In this document: positions 42,719 through 51,339 of the stretch, one piece after another
Position numbering within the stretch: position 1 is the stretch's first letter
How the letters are laid out: each line of letters begins with the position of its first letter
Source: SKVR01 sp964453995
GTDB taxonomy: Bacteria > Bacteroidota > Bacteroidia > Bacteroidales > UBA7960
Assembly (NCBI GenBank): GCA_964453995.1
Contig: CAYVQC010000002.1
Coordinates: forward strand, 1-64,000
Direction: 5' to 3'
Length of the DNA: 64,000 nucleotides
Translations under genes and position numbers: made by a program
Notes under the pieces: generated by a model
Database searches by the model: none
What the model saw: only the letters and a program-made list of their open reading frames with translations
Told to the model about the DNA's origin: nothing

Positions 42719-44737
42719 TTAAAAGAGATCTTCCAGTAAACTATCGTCAGCAAGGTTGGGGAGGGTAACTTTCAGCAAAGGATCAGCATCCATAGCTCTT
42801 TTGATGGTAAAAATAGCTTCTTTGTTGCGGGCCCAGCTTCTGCGTGCAATGCCATTGTTTACATCCCAGTGCAGCATTGACTTTAGCCTGCGGTCGGCAT
42901 CGTGGGTGCCATCGAGTACCATCCCAAATCCACCATTGATCACCTCGCCCCAGCCTACGCCACCTCCATTGTGGATCGATACCCAGGTAGCTCCCCTGAA
43001 GCTGTCGCCAATCACATTGTGTATGGCCATATCTGCTGTAAAGCGCGAACCATCATAAATATTTGAAGTTTCTCTGAAAGGTGAATCCGTACCCGAAACA
43101 TCATGATGATCGCGCCCCAGGATTACCGGACCTGATATTTTGCCTTCGCGAATGGCCTGGTTAAAGGCAGCTGCAATACGAATACGGCCCTCTGCATCAG
43201 CATAGAGAATGCGGGCCTGCGAACCCACTACCAGCTTGTTCTCTTCGGCCTGCCGTATCCATAAAAGGTTATCTGCCAGCTGTTGCCTGATCTCATCAGG
43301 GGCTTGCTCCATCATTTCCTCAATCACTTCGGCCGCAATCTGGTCTGTAATGCTAAGATCACGTGGATCAGAGGTTGCACAAACCCATCTGAAGGGTCCA
43401 AAACCATAATCAAAACACATGGGCCCCATTATGTCCTGTACATACGAGGGATAACGGTACAACCCGTCATCTTTGAAAACATCGGCTCCTGCCCTGCCTG
43501 CTTCCAGCAGGAAAGCATTGCCATAATCCCAAAAATACATACCTCTGTCAGCCAGGATGTTTACTGCCCTTACGTGCCTTACCAGTGTTTCCTGAACCCT
43601 TTCTTTAAATTGGTCAGGATCAGAAGCCATCATTTCGTTGGCCTCATCGAAAGAAAGACCAACAGGATAATAGCCTCCCGCCCAGGGGTTGTGCAATGAT
43701 GTTTGATCGGAACCCAGTTCCACCTCAACATTGTGATCCACCAAGGCTTCCCACAGATCAACCACATTGCCCTGAAAAGCCAGGGATACAGCTTCTTTAT
43801 TAGTCTTGGCCTGCTTAATCCTTTGGATTAAATTTTCCAGGTTGTGGTATACCTCATCCACCCAGCCTTGCGAATGCCTTACATGGGTAGCTTTTGGATT
43901 TACTTCTGCCACCACACACACAGCACCAGCTATTACAGCAGCTTTGGGTTGCGCTCCCGACATGCCACCCAGGCCACTGGTAACAAAAAGCTTTCCGGCC
44001 AGGCCTTCCTCACCCTTGCTGAACAACCGACCGGCATTCAAAACGGTTATTGTTGTGCCATGTACAATACCCTGCGGGCCAATATACATGAAAGAACCTG
44101 CGGTCATCTGTCCGTATTGTGTAACCCCCAGGGCATTGAACCGTTCCCAGTCGTCAGGTTTGGAATAATTGGGAATCATCATTCCGTTGGTAACTACTAC
44201 CCGGGGAGCATCCTTATGGGAAGGGAAAAGGCCCATGGGGTGCCCCGAATACAATACCAGGGTTTGCTCATCGCTCATTTGGGCCAGATATTGCATGCAT
44301 AAAAGGTATTGTGCCCAGTTTTGAAATACAGCACCATTGCCACCGTACGTGATCAGTTCGTGGGGATGCTGGGCAACAGCATAATCAAGATTATTGCTGA
44401 GCATTAGCATAATCGCAGCGGCTTGCTTTGATTTATGAGGAAAATCCTCCAGCCTGCGGGAGGAAATCTTGTAGCCGGGCCGGAAACGATACATATAGAT
44501 TCTGCCGTAGTCTTTCAATTCCTGTGCAAATTCAGCTGCGAGCACCATATGGTGCCTGGGATGAAAATAGCGCAGGGCATTTTTTACCGCAAGCTTTTTT
44601 TCCTCCCGGCTAAGGATATCCTTTCGCCTTGGAGCATGGTTCAGATCGGCATCGTAAGGTTTCGGATCCGGTAGCTCATCAGGAATGCCCTGAAGGATAG
44701 ACTGGCGGAATTCTTCCAACTCAAATTGTTTTTCCAT
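42719..44737 (-). CDS. hutU: Urocanate hydratase
   Basis: 672 residues. It converts urocanate to imidazolone propionate in histidine degradation, with NAD+ as cofactor. Landmarks are YSGHPMGLFPSHKDAPRVVV, GMMIPNYS, GPQGIVHGTTIT, SGLGGMSGAQPKA and the C-terminal NGGGVGWGEVINGGFGMVLD. It is about 110 residues longer than the ~555-residue proteobacterial enzyme; the longer form is usual in Bacteroidota. No other hut gene is in the window. The neighbouring small secreted protein gene lies 33 nt upstream on the same strand. Confidence 0.95.
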   Translation of the reverse strand: MEKQFELEEFRQSILQGIPDELPDPKPYDADLNHAPRRKDILSREEKKLAVKNALRYFHPRHHMVLAAEFAQELKDYGRIYMYRFRPGYKISSRRLEDFPHKSKQAAAIMLMLSNNLDYAVAQHPHELITYGGNGAVFQNWAQYLLCMQYLAQMSDEQTLVLYSGHPMGLFPSHKDAPRVVVTNGMMIPNYSKPDDWERFNALGVTQYGQMTAGSFMYIGPQGIVHGTTITVLNAGRLFSKGEEGLAGKLFVTSGLGGMSGAQPKAAVIAGAVCVVAEVNPKATHVRHSQGWVDEVYHNLENLIQRIKQAKTNKEAVSLAFQGNVVDLWEALVDHNVEVELGSDQTSLHNPWAGGYYPVGLSFDEANEMMASDPDQFKERVQETLVRHVRAVNILADRGMYFWDYGNAFLLEAGRAGADVFKDDGLYRYPSYVQDIMGPMCFDYGFGPFRWVCATSDPRDLSITDQIAAEVIEEMMEQAPDEIRQQLADNLLWIRQAEENKLVVGSQARILYADAEGRIRIAAAFNQAIREGKISGPVILGRDHHDVSGTDSPFRETSNIYDGSRFTADMAIHNVIGDSFRGATWVSIHNGGGVGWGEVINGGFGMVLDGTHDADRRLKSMLHWDVNNGIARRSWARNKEAIFTIKRAMDADPLLKVTLPNLADDSLLEDLF

Positions 44738-44770
44738 TTTGATCTGTGTTTTGATATTCTGGTGAAATGA

Positions 44771-45187
44771 TTATTCACAACTTTCGACTTCTTCCACCCG
44801 GAAGGTCCCAAAATCCCATGAGAAAGAATCAGATTCCACCTCGTCCTTCTTCATTCCTTCCACGGTATACCGTAGCCCTGCCAGGGAGCCCCTGCGGCTT
44901 TGCCCGGGCAGGAGGCACAACTCACTCGTTTCACTCTCATAGGTAAGCATCTTATCGTTGTAAAAAGCCACCGAGTAGGTCCATTTTACAGGAGAATCGC
45001 TGAGATTGGTAACCCGAAGCCCCAAAACAGCATCGCTATTCTTCAGAAAGAATACCGCCCGCTGCCACCGGTACATCACTTTGATTTCATCTTCGGTTTC
45101 AAATTCGGTAAAACCGCGTTGGGCTGCTGCTGAAATCAGGCCCAGGTAAAAAAGCCCAAGGGCTGCCAGTAAAAGTTTTGCTTTCAT
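44771..45187 (-). CDS. Small secreted protein of unknown function
   Basis: 138 residues. A Sec signal peptide (about 1-22, cut after AAAQ) precedes a beta-rich domain (VMYRWQRAVFFLKNSDAVLG, VTNLSDSPVKWTYSV) that looks like a small immunoglobulin-like or related sandwich. It has two cysteines, one near residue 91 and one at the C-terminal CE. I do not recognise a family. The urocanate hydratase gene begins 33 nt later. Confidence 0.65.
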   Translation of the reverse strand: MKAKLLLAALGLFYLGLISAAAQRGFTEFETEDEIKVMYRWQRAVFFLKNSDAVLGLRVTNLSDSPVKWTYSVAFYNDKMLTYESETSELCLLPGQSRRGSLAGLRYTVEGMKKDEVESDSFSWDFGTFRVEEVESCE

Positions 45188-45258
45188 TGTGTCTGCTTTT
45201 ATACTTTTATCAATTATTATTTCTTACGATGTGCCAATTCCTTTGCTTTGAAATAAGA

Positions 45259-46248
45259 TCAAACATGCTTTAACTCATGCTTCCAGTGAAGCTCAATTTC
45301 TTTGTCACCGGCAAAAGGCAGCTGCATCATTTCTCCGGCAAATTTAAGATAAGATTGCCTATCGTGGCAAATTTTCATGGACTGAAAATAGTGTTCACCA
45401 CCAGCAAAAACACCATTCATATAATACCATATGGCTTTCATCTGCCCGAGCCATTGCCTCTCGTTTTTCAGACGGTTGCCAAGCTTCTCAAATACCTCAT
45501 GGTGAAACCCTGTAATCGCTTCCCGCTTTTGTTGGTCATCGGGCTCAATCCCTTTGATTTGGGCAGGAAGGAAGGGATTGATAAGTGCACCCCTGCCTAC
45601 CATCCAGCTTTTTACCAGTGGAAATTTTTCCTGAAGCTCTCTGAATCGGGTGGCATGGAATATATCACCATTGTAGGTTACCGGGATTTTACTCAATGAC
45701 ATGCAGGCACCAAATTCATCCAGAAGGGTATCTCCTGTATATCTTTGCACGCCAATACGTGCATGAATGATGAGTTCGGCAATAGGATAACGGTTGAATA
45801 CGCCGATCACCTGCGGTAGCTCGGTGGTATCATAATATCCCAGGCGGGTTTTTACGGATAATGATGGTTTCAGCCGCGAAAAGATTTCGTCCATCAACCG
45901 GTCGATCTTTTCAGGGTAAGGTAAAATACCACATCCCCTCATTTTATTGGCCAGCCTTGAAAATGGACAGCCCATATTCCAGTTGATGTGGTCGTACCCC
46001 TGGTCAAAAAGGTTGTTACCGATGGCCACTATTTCATCGCTGTAGATACTTACAAACTGGGGAACCGTAGTAATAACATTGGCAGAGAGGGGAAGCAAAT
46101 CATCAAACTTGGAGAGATTTACCTTTTGTGGGTGCACACCCGACACGAAGGGAGCAAAGACCCTGTCGAGCCCTTTAAAATGTCGGGCGAAAGCATTGCG
46201 GTAAACCTTGTTGGTGATCCCCTGGAAAGGGGCAAGAGAAATATCCAT
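45259..46248 (-). CDS. tRNA-dihydrouridine synthase
   Basis: 329 residues. FMN-dependent Dus family TIM barrel (about 1-240): APFQGITNKVYRNAF at the start, NWNMGCPFS, the catalytic Cys106 in MRGCG, and IIHARIGVQRYTG. It reduces uridines in the D-loop of tRNA. Some family landmarks differ from DusA/B/C (for example IIHARI), as is common in Bacteroidota members, so the position modified is not assigned. A perfect inverted repeat lies 4 nt upstream of the ATG. Confidence 0.92.
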   Translation of the reverse strand: MDISLAPFQGITNKVYRNAFARHFKGLDRVFAPFVSGVHPQKVNLSKFDDLLPLSANVITTVPQFVSIYSDEIVAIGNNLFDQGYDHINWNMGCPFSRLANKMRGCGILPYPEKIDRLMDEIFSRLKPSLSVKTRLGYYDTTELPQVIGVFNRYPIAELIIHARIGVQRYTGDTLLDEFGACMSLSKIPVTYNGDIFHATRFRELQEKFPLVKSWMVGRGALINPFLPAQIKGIEPDDQQKREAITGFHHEVFEKLGNRLKNERQWLGQMKAIWYYMNGVFAGGEHYFQSMKICHDRQSYLKFAGEMMQLPFAGDKEIELHWKHELKHV

Positions 46249-46251
46249 GGC

Positions 46252-46279
46252 ATTGCGAAATTAGCGGTTTTTTCGCAAT
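46252..46279. promoter_or_regulatory. Inverted repeat over the dus start region
   Basis: ATTGCGAAA (46252-46260) and TTTCGCAAT (46271-46279) pair perfectly over 9 bp with a 10-nt loop, ending 4 nt before the dus ATG on the minus strand. It could be an operator or a hairpin that hides the ribosome-binding region. Confidence 0.5.
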
Positions 46280-46308
46280 AATCCGTTGCATGCCAAAGGG
46301 GGTTTTAC

Positions 46309-46343
46309 ATAATTGCCTATTTTTATACTCAGAAAGCAATTAT
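46309..46343. promoter_or_regulatory. Spaced palindrome upstream of the ammonia-lyase gene
   Basis: ATAATTGC (46309-46316) and GCAATTAT (46336-46343) are perfect 8-bp complements with a 19-nt gap, 20-54 nt before the ATG. A likely operator or leader hairpin for the hydrogenase-maturation operon. Confidence 0.45.
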
Positions 46344-46362
46344 CCTTATCTAGCCCAATACT

Positions 46363-47799
46363 ATGCGAACAGAAAAAGATTTTTTGGGGGAAGTGAAACT
46401 TCCTGATGACGCTCTTTACGGTATCCATGCATGGCGCGCCCGTGAGAATTTTTACAACACCACCATCTTCTCTGAAGAATGGTACCGTGCTGTTGGGCTG
46501 GTAAAACAGGCCTGCTACCATACAGCCTCCTCTTTTGCCCGGGCGGCAAAACAGAAATATCCGGACAAAACCCTCCCTGCTGGTTGCTATGACATAGACA
46601 TACTTGAACTGCTCGAACAAACGGCCAGTGAAATTGCACAGGGCAGGTACTTCGACCAATTTATTGTTCCGGCAGTGCAAGGTGGAGCAGGAACAGCCAT
46701 CAATATGAACATCAATGAGATCATTACCAATGTAAGTCTTCTTAAAATGGGGCATAAAGCCGGGGATTATGAGCATATAAACCCTTTTACACATGCCAAT
46801 ATTTTCCAGTCTACCAACGATGTTGTACCTACAGCACTGAAAGTAGCCGCCATGCAGCAACTCATTCAGCTGGAAACTACCATCAACGAATTACGTTCGG
46901 CCGTTGAAAAACATGAAAGCAGCAGCCGCGATGTGCTGCGCATAGCTTATACCCAGATGCAGCAGGCTGTACCTTCTTCCTACGGATTGCTTTTCAGTGC
47001 ATGGTCAGATGCTTTATCGCGTGATTGGTGGCGTGTATCCAAGTGCTTTGAACGCATTAAAGTGACAAATCTGGGTGGGGGTGCTACAGGCACCGGAATG
47101 GGCATACCAAGGTATTTTATTATGGAAGTGACCAACCACTTGCGTGAGATCACAGGACTTCCCCTAACCCGTAGTGACAATCATACTGATACCACACAAA
47201 ACCTCGATGCATTGGTAGAAGTACATGCCATTCTGAAAGCCCACGCAGTAAACCTGGAAAAGATAGCCGCTGATCTGCGTCTGCTGGGATCTGACCTGCT
47301 GGGACAATATGAAGTGGTATTGCCGGCCAGACAAACCGGCAGCAGCATTATGCCGGGTAAGGTAAACCCGGTGATCAACGAATTTGTTATTTCCTGCGCC
47401 CATAAAGTGTATACCAACGATGTGCTGATCAGCAACCTTTGTGGGCAGGGAACCCTCGATCTGAATGCTTATGTGCCTGTTATTGGCCATGCCCTGCTGG
47501 AGAGTCTTCAACTGCTTACCCGGTGTGCACACTCGCTGCACCATAAGGTAATAGCTGAGCTGAAGATCGATCCTAAAACGGCCTACGAACGATTGATTCG
47601 CAGCAGTGCCATCACTACAGCATTGCTGCCCGTTGTAGGATACGAGAAAGCCACCCGGCTGGCCACATTGATGAAAAACGAACAGCTTGATATTTTCCAG
47701 GCCAATGAACGGCTGCAACTGGTTGATGAGAAAACCCTGAAACAATCACTTCTGCCCGAAAACCTGCTCAGGCTGGGATATTCTCTGGCAGATCATTAA
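46363..47799 (+). CDS. Aspartate ammonia-lyase-like enzyme of the hydrogenase maturation cluster
   Basis: 478 residues of the fumarase/aspartase superfamily: NVVPTALKVAA-like DVVPTALKVAA, and the catalytic loop signature GSSIMPGKVNPV. Overall length and EKDFLGEVKLPDDALYGIHA at the start match aspartate ammonia-lyase, which turns aspartate into fumarate and ammonia. It is followed by hydF and hydE, an arrangement that recurs in Bacteroidota and Firmicutes hydrogenase-maturation operons. The nitrogen of the H-cluster dithiomethylamine bridge has been traced to ammonium in reconstitution work, so a role as ammonia source is plausible but inferred. Fumarase activity cannot be excluded. Confidence 0.88.
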   Translation: MRTEKDFLGEVKLPDDALYGIHAWRARENFYNTTIFSEEWYRAVGLVKQACYHTASSFARAAKQKYPDKTLPAGCYDIDILELLEQTASEIAQGRYFDQFIVPAVQGGAGTAINMNINEIITNVSLLKMGHKAGDYEHINPFTHANIFQSTNDVVPTALKVAAMQQLIQLETTINELRSAVEKHESSSRDVLRIAYTQMQQAVPSSYGLLFSAWSDALSRDWWRVSKCFERIKVTNLGGGATGTGMGIPRYFIMEVTNHLREITGLPLTRSDNHTDTTQNLDALVEVHAILKAHAVNLEKIAADLRLLGSDLLGQYEVVLPARQTGSSIMPGKVNPVINEFVISCAHKVYTNDVLISNLCGQGTLDLNAYVPVIGHALLESLQLLTRCAHSLHHKVIAELKIDPKTAYERLIRSSAITTALLPVVGYEKATRLATLMKNEQLDIFQANERLQLVDEKTLKQSLLPENLLRLGYSLADH

Positions 47800-47869
47800 C
47801 ATTTGCAGCAAAGCATGGTGCAATAAAAACCAACCAAGTGAAGTTCTAACTCCAATCAACCCCCAATAC

Positions 47870-49102
47870 ATGACCAAAGGAAAAGAAAGCAAACCCCATA
47901 TCGGTATTTTCGGCAGAAGGAACAATGGAAAAAGCTCATTCATCAATGCATTAGCAGGACAGCAGATTGCCATTGTTTCTGATGTGGCCGGCACCACTAC
48001 CGACCCGGTAAAAAAATCAATGGAGATTAGTGGAATCGGGCCCGTTATATTGGTAGATACAGCAGGTATTGATGATACGGGCGAGCTGGGTTCACAAAGG
48101 GTAGCCCGATCAAGGGCAGTGTTAAAGACTGTTGATCTGGCCATCCTGGTAATCACACACAATATTTTTGAAGATTTTGAGTACAATCTGATCAACGATT
48201 TTGTGCTACAGGAAATACCCTTCGTTATTGTTCACAACAAAAGCGATCTTGAGAAACCCAAAGAGGAATTGGAAGAAAAGCTCAAAAAAGAATTTCCGGC
48301 CACTCCCCTGCTTGAATTTTCAGCCATCTATCCTGATAACCGTGAGGAGATTATTAAAGCATTGCGTCAAACCATTCCGCCTACGGCATGGAAAAAAAGC
48401 AGCCTGCTGGGCGACTTGCTGACCTATGGCGATGTTGTGCTGCTGATAACGCCCATTGATATTGAAGCCCCCGAGGGCCGTTTGATTCTTCCCCAGGTGC
48501 AAGCCATCAGGGATATCCTTGACAATGATTGCATTTGCGTGGTAGCCAAAGAACGCGAAATAGACTCGCTCATAAAAAAACTACAGCCTGAACCGGCCCT
48601 GGTAATTACCGACAGCCAGGTTTTTCTTAAGGCAGATGCTTCTATACCGGCGCATATTCCGCTTACCAGCTTCAGCATCATGCTGGCACGTCAAAAAGGT
48701 GACTTTGAAAGCTACGTAAAAGGAACCCCAAAAATCTCTTCCCTGAAAGATAACGACCGTATCCTTTTGCTGGAAAGCTGTACCCATCATGTTGCCTGTG
48801 ATGATATAGGCAGGGTAAAAATCCCACGCTGGATGAACAGTTTTACCGGTAAGAAACTTCATTATGATGTTGTTTCCGGGCTAAATGATCTACCCCGCCC
48901 CATCAATGAATACTCCCTGGTGGTGCAATGCGGCGGTTGTGTAATCACCCCCCGCCAGATAAGGGGAAGGCTAAAACCAGCCCTGGATGCCAATGTGCCT
49001 GTTACCAATTATGGAATGGCCATTGCCTGGATGCATGGCATCTTCCAGCGAGCCGTAGCACCCTTCCTTAAAGTTGATACCAGTGCCGAAGATTATTTGT
49101 AA
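47870..49102 (+). CDS. hydF: [FeFe]-hydrogenase H-cluster maturation GTPase HydF
   Basis: 410 residues. GTPase domain (about 8-170) with the P-loop GRRNNGKS (15-22), VAGTTTDP, DTAG and HNKSD; a dimerisation domain; and a C-terminal [4Fe-4S] domain with the HydF ligand pattern CTH (Cys304, His306) and CGGC (Cys354, Cys357). HydF is the scaffold on which the 2Fe subcluster is assembled before transfer to HydA. It lies 70 nt after the ammonia-lyase gene and 31 nt before hydE. Confidence 0.97.
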   Translation: MTKGKESKPHIGIFGRRNNGKSSFINALAGQQIAIVSDVAGTTTDPVKKSMEISGIGPVILVDTAGIDDTGELGSQRVARSRAVLKTVDLAILVITHNIFEDFEYNLINDFVLQEIPFVIVHNKSDLEKPKEELEEKLKKEFPATPLLEFSAIYPDNREEIIKALRQTIPPTAWKKSSLLGDLLTYGDVVLLITPIDIEAPEGRLILPQVQAIRDILDNDCICVVAKEREIDSLIKKLQPEPALVITDSQVFLKADASIPAHIPLTSFSIMLARQKGDFESYVKGTPKISSLKDNDRILLLESCTHHVACDDIGRVKIPRWMNSFTGKKLHYDVVSGLNDLPRPINEYSLVVQCGGCVITPRQIRGRLKPALDANVPVTNYGMAIAWMHGIFQRAVAPFLKVDTSAEDYL

Positions 49103-49133
49103 TTTCGCGGTACAATTAAACCATCGTTTTTCC

Positions 49134-50225
49134 ATGACTAAATCCATTGAACAGATTCTCACCCAGGATGATTTTTCAAAAAGCGACCTGGAAGTTCTTC
49201 TTTCTGCAGATGCCCAACAAAGACAATTGATCTTTGCCCGGGCAGAAGAGGTGAAAAAAAAGTATGTGGGAAACAAGGTGTATTACAGGGGACTGATCGA
49301 ATTTTCAAACCTTTGCGGAAAAAACTGCTACTACTGTGGCATCAGGGCCGGCAATACCCAAACCCAGCGCTATGAAGTAACAGAAGATGAAATACTGCAG
49401 GCTGCACGCTATGCCTGGGAAAACAAGTTTGGAAGCCTGGTTATACAGGCTGGCGAAAGAAGTGACAAAAGCTTTATCAAACGCATCACTTCTGTTGTGA
49501 AAAAAATCAAGCAAATGAGCAATAAGGAGCTTGGAATAACCCTGTCATTGGGAGAACAAACCGAAGAAACATACCGCACCTGGTTTGAAGCAGGAGCTCA
49601 CCGGTATCTGCTCAGAATAGAGGTTTCAAATCCTGAATTGTATGGAAAATACCACCCCAGCGATAAAAAACATGATTATTACAAGCGTATTGAAAGCCTC
49701 CATGTTTTAAGAAAAGTGGGCTACCAGGTAGGTAGTGGAGTAATGATAGGCCTGCCTTACCAAAGCAACAGCGACCTGGCCGACGACCTGATCTTCTTTC
49801 GCGATTTTGATATTGATATGGTAGGAATGGGACCTTATATTGAACATGAAAGAACACCACTCTACCAGTATAAAGATATGCTGCTGCCGAAAAATGAGCG
49901 TTTCTACCTCAGCCTGAAAATGGTGGCCTTACTGCGCATCATGATGAAAGACATCAATATTGCCGCCACTACAGCCATGCAGGCTATTGACCCCATGGGC
50001 AGGGAAAAGGCTATAAAAATTGGAGCCAATGTAATAATGCCCAATCTTACCCCTACAAAATACCGCGAAGATTACCTTCTCTACGAAGATAAACCCTGCA
50101 CCGATGAAGATGCCGATGAATGCAAACGCTGCCTGGAAGCGCGCATCTACATGGCCGGCGGACAAATCGGATATGGCGAATGGGGCGATTCGCACCACTT
50201 TGAAAAAAGAAAAAACAAATCCTGA
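49134..50225 (+). CDS. hydE: [FeFe]-hydrogenase maturation radical SAM protein HydE
   Basis: 363 residues from the ATG at 49134; an upstream extension of the frame would overlap hydF by 29 nt and has no similarity. The radical SAM motif is CGKNCYYC (Cys61, Cys65, Cys68), followed by a complete TIM-barrel with LQAARYAWENKFGSLVIQAG-type and GSGVMIGLPYQSNSDLADDL segments. HydE acts on an iron-cysteine complex made by HydG to build the 2Fe precursor. hydG and the hydrogenase genes are outside the window. Confidence 0.97.
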   Translation: MTKSIEQILTQDDFSKSDLEVLLSADAQQRQLIFARAEEVKKKYVGNKVYYRGLIEFSNLCGKNCYYCGIRAGNTQTQRYEVTEDEILQAARYAWENKFGSLVIQAGERSDKSFIKRITSVVKKIKQMSNKELGITLSLGEQTEETYRTWFEAGAHRYLLRIEVSNPELYGKYHPSDKKHDYYKRIESLHVLRKVGYQVGSGVMIGLPYQSNSDLADDLIFFRDFDIDMVGMGPYIEHERTPLYQYKDMLLPKNERFYLSLKMVALLRIMMKDINIAATTAMQAIDPMGREKAIKIGANVIMPNLTPTKYREDYLLYEDKPCTDEDADECKRCLEARIYMAGGQIGYGEWGDSHHFEKRKNKS

Positions 50226-50423
50226 AAAAACTTATCCCATAATACACATAAGGCAGCTACTATCTGTCCCGGGCCAGACCTTTTACCAAATAATATCTTC
50301 CCTATAAAGGAATAATCATTCCAAAACAGCTTCAGCCCCACCCCCTTAAAAGCCTGATTAAATTGCTTTTATGCACCATTTCGTTCGTTAGCTAAAAAAT
50401 ATTTCATTTTTTTCAAAAAAAAC
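50226..50423. other. Intergenic region between hydE and the ABC operon
   Basis: No gene and no clear terminator for the hyd operon seen. AT-rich, leading into the ABC promoter. Confidence 0.4.
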
Positions 50424-50454
50424 TTGCACAGTTTAAATTAGTATATTAGATTTG
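50424..50454 (+). promoter_or_regulatory. Promoter of the ABC-GntR operon
   Basis: TTG (50424-50426), 20-nt spacer and TAGATTTG (50447-50454) match the Bacteroidota consensus exactly. A second -7-like TAGTTTTG (50463-50470) lies 16 nt downstream within a near repeat of the first (GTATATTAGATTTG, GTGTATTAGTTTTG). Confidence 0.8.
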
Positions 50455-50457
50455 CAG

Positions 50458-50477
50458 TGTATTAGTTTTGTAGTACA
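50458..50477. promoter_or_regulatory. Putative GntR/YtrA operator
   Basis: TGTATTA-N6-TAGTACA is an inverted repeat with one mismatch per arm. It covers the predicted transcription start (about 50460). The operon ends with a YtrA-type GntR gene, so autorepression through this site is the simplest reading. Confidence 0.6.
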
Positions 50478-50503
50478 GTAGTAACATAATAATCACATAA
50501 GCC

Positions 50504-51328
50504 ATGATAAAAATTAATGACCTAACATTTGGTTACAGAAAGAATCAGACATTGTTCCGGGAGCTGAACCTGGAGTTGCATGCAGGAAGCATTTACGGTT
50601 TGTTTGGTATGAACGGTGCCGGCAAAACCACATTGCTTAAGCACATGGCAGGTTTGTTATTTCCCCACCAGGGAGAATGCCTGATCTTTGAAAAGAACGT
50701 AAAAGACCGTTTGCCTGAGATTTTGGCCAACATTTACGTTATTCCTGAAGAATTTGTCCTCCCCCCCGTGCGCATCAGCACTTTTGTTGATCTGCATGCT
50801 CCTTTCTATCCGCGGTTTGACTATGCACTGCTGGAAAAATATCTCAAGGAATTTGAGATCAGCAATGGAAAGAAACTTACCCAGTATTCTTACGGGCAAA
50901 AAAAGAAATTTCTGATCGCTTTTGGCATGGCTGCCCGCACCAATGTGCTTTTGATGGACGAGCCCACCAATGGCCTCGATATCCCTTCCAAGAGCCAGTT
51001 TCGCAGAATCATGGCAGCAGCTTCTACCGAAGATCAGTGCATCATCATTTCAACCCACCAGGTAAGAGACCTGGCAAGCATTATAGATCATGTGATCGTG
51101 CTTGACAACGGAAAGATCATTTTCCACAAGAGCACCTTCGAAGTCAGTGAGAAGCTAGCATTCGGAAAACTGCGCGAAGATCAGACGCACGAGGTATTGT
51201 ATGCAGAAGAGGTACTGGGCGGAAAAGCTGCCATTTACAAAAACAACGGGCAGGATACTGCCATTGACCTCGAGCTACTCTTCAATGCAATCATCAAGAA
51301 TCCACAAGTTATTAACCAGGCAATTTAA
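50504..51328 (+). CDS. ABC transporter ATP-binding protein
   Basis: 274 residues. Walker A GMNGAGKTT (about 35-43), signature YSYGQKKKF, Walker B VLLMDEPTNGLD and the switch His in ISTHQ are present. A C-terminal extension of about 60 residues follows. With the permease 11 nt on, it makes an ABC-2 type exporter. The GntR-ATPase-permease grouping resembles YtrA-type operons of Firmicutes that respond to envelope stress or cell-wall antibiotics. The substrate is unknown. Confidence 0.93.
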   Translation: MIKINDLTFGYRKNQTLFRELNLELHAGSIYGLFGMNGAGKTTLLKHMAGLLFPHQGECLIFEKNVKDRLPEILANIYVIPEEFVLPPVRISTFVDLHAPFYPRFDYALLEKYLKEFEISNGKKLTQYSYGQKKKFLIAFGMAARTNVLLMDEPTNGLDIPSKSQFRRIMAAASTEDQCIIISTHQVRDLASIIDHVIVLDNGKIIFHKSTFEVSEKLAFGKLREDQTHEVLYAEEVLGGKAAIYKNNGQDTAIDLELLFNAIIKNPQVINQAI

Positions 51329-51339
51329 AAAAAACAACC

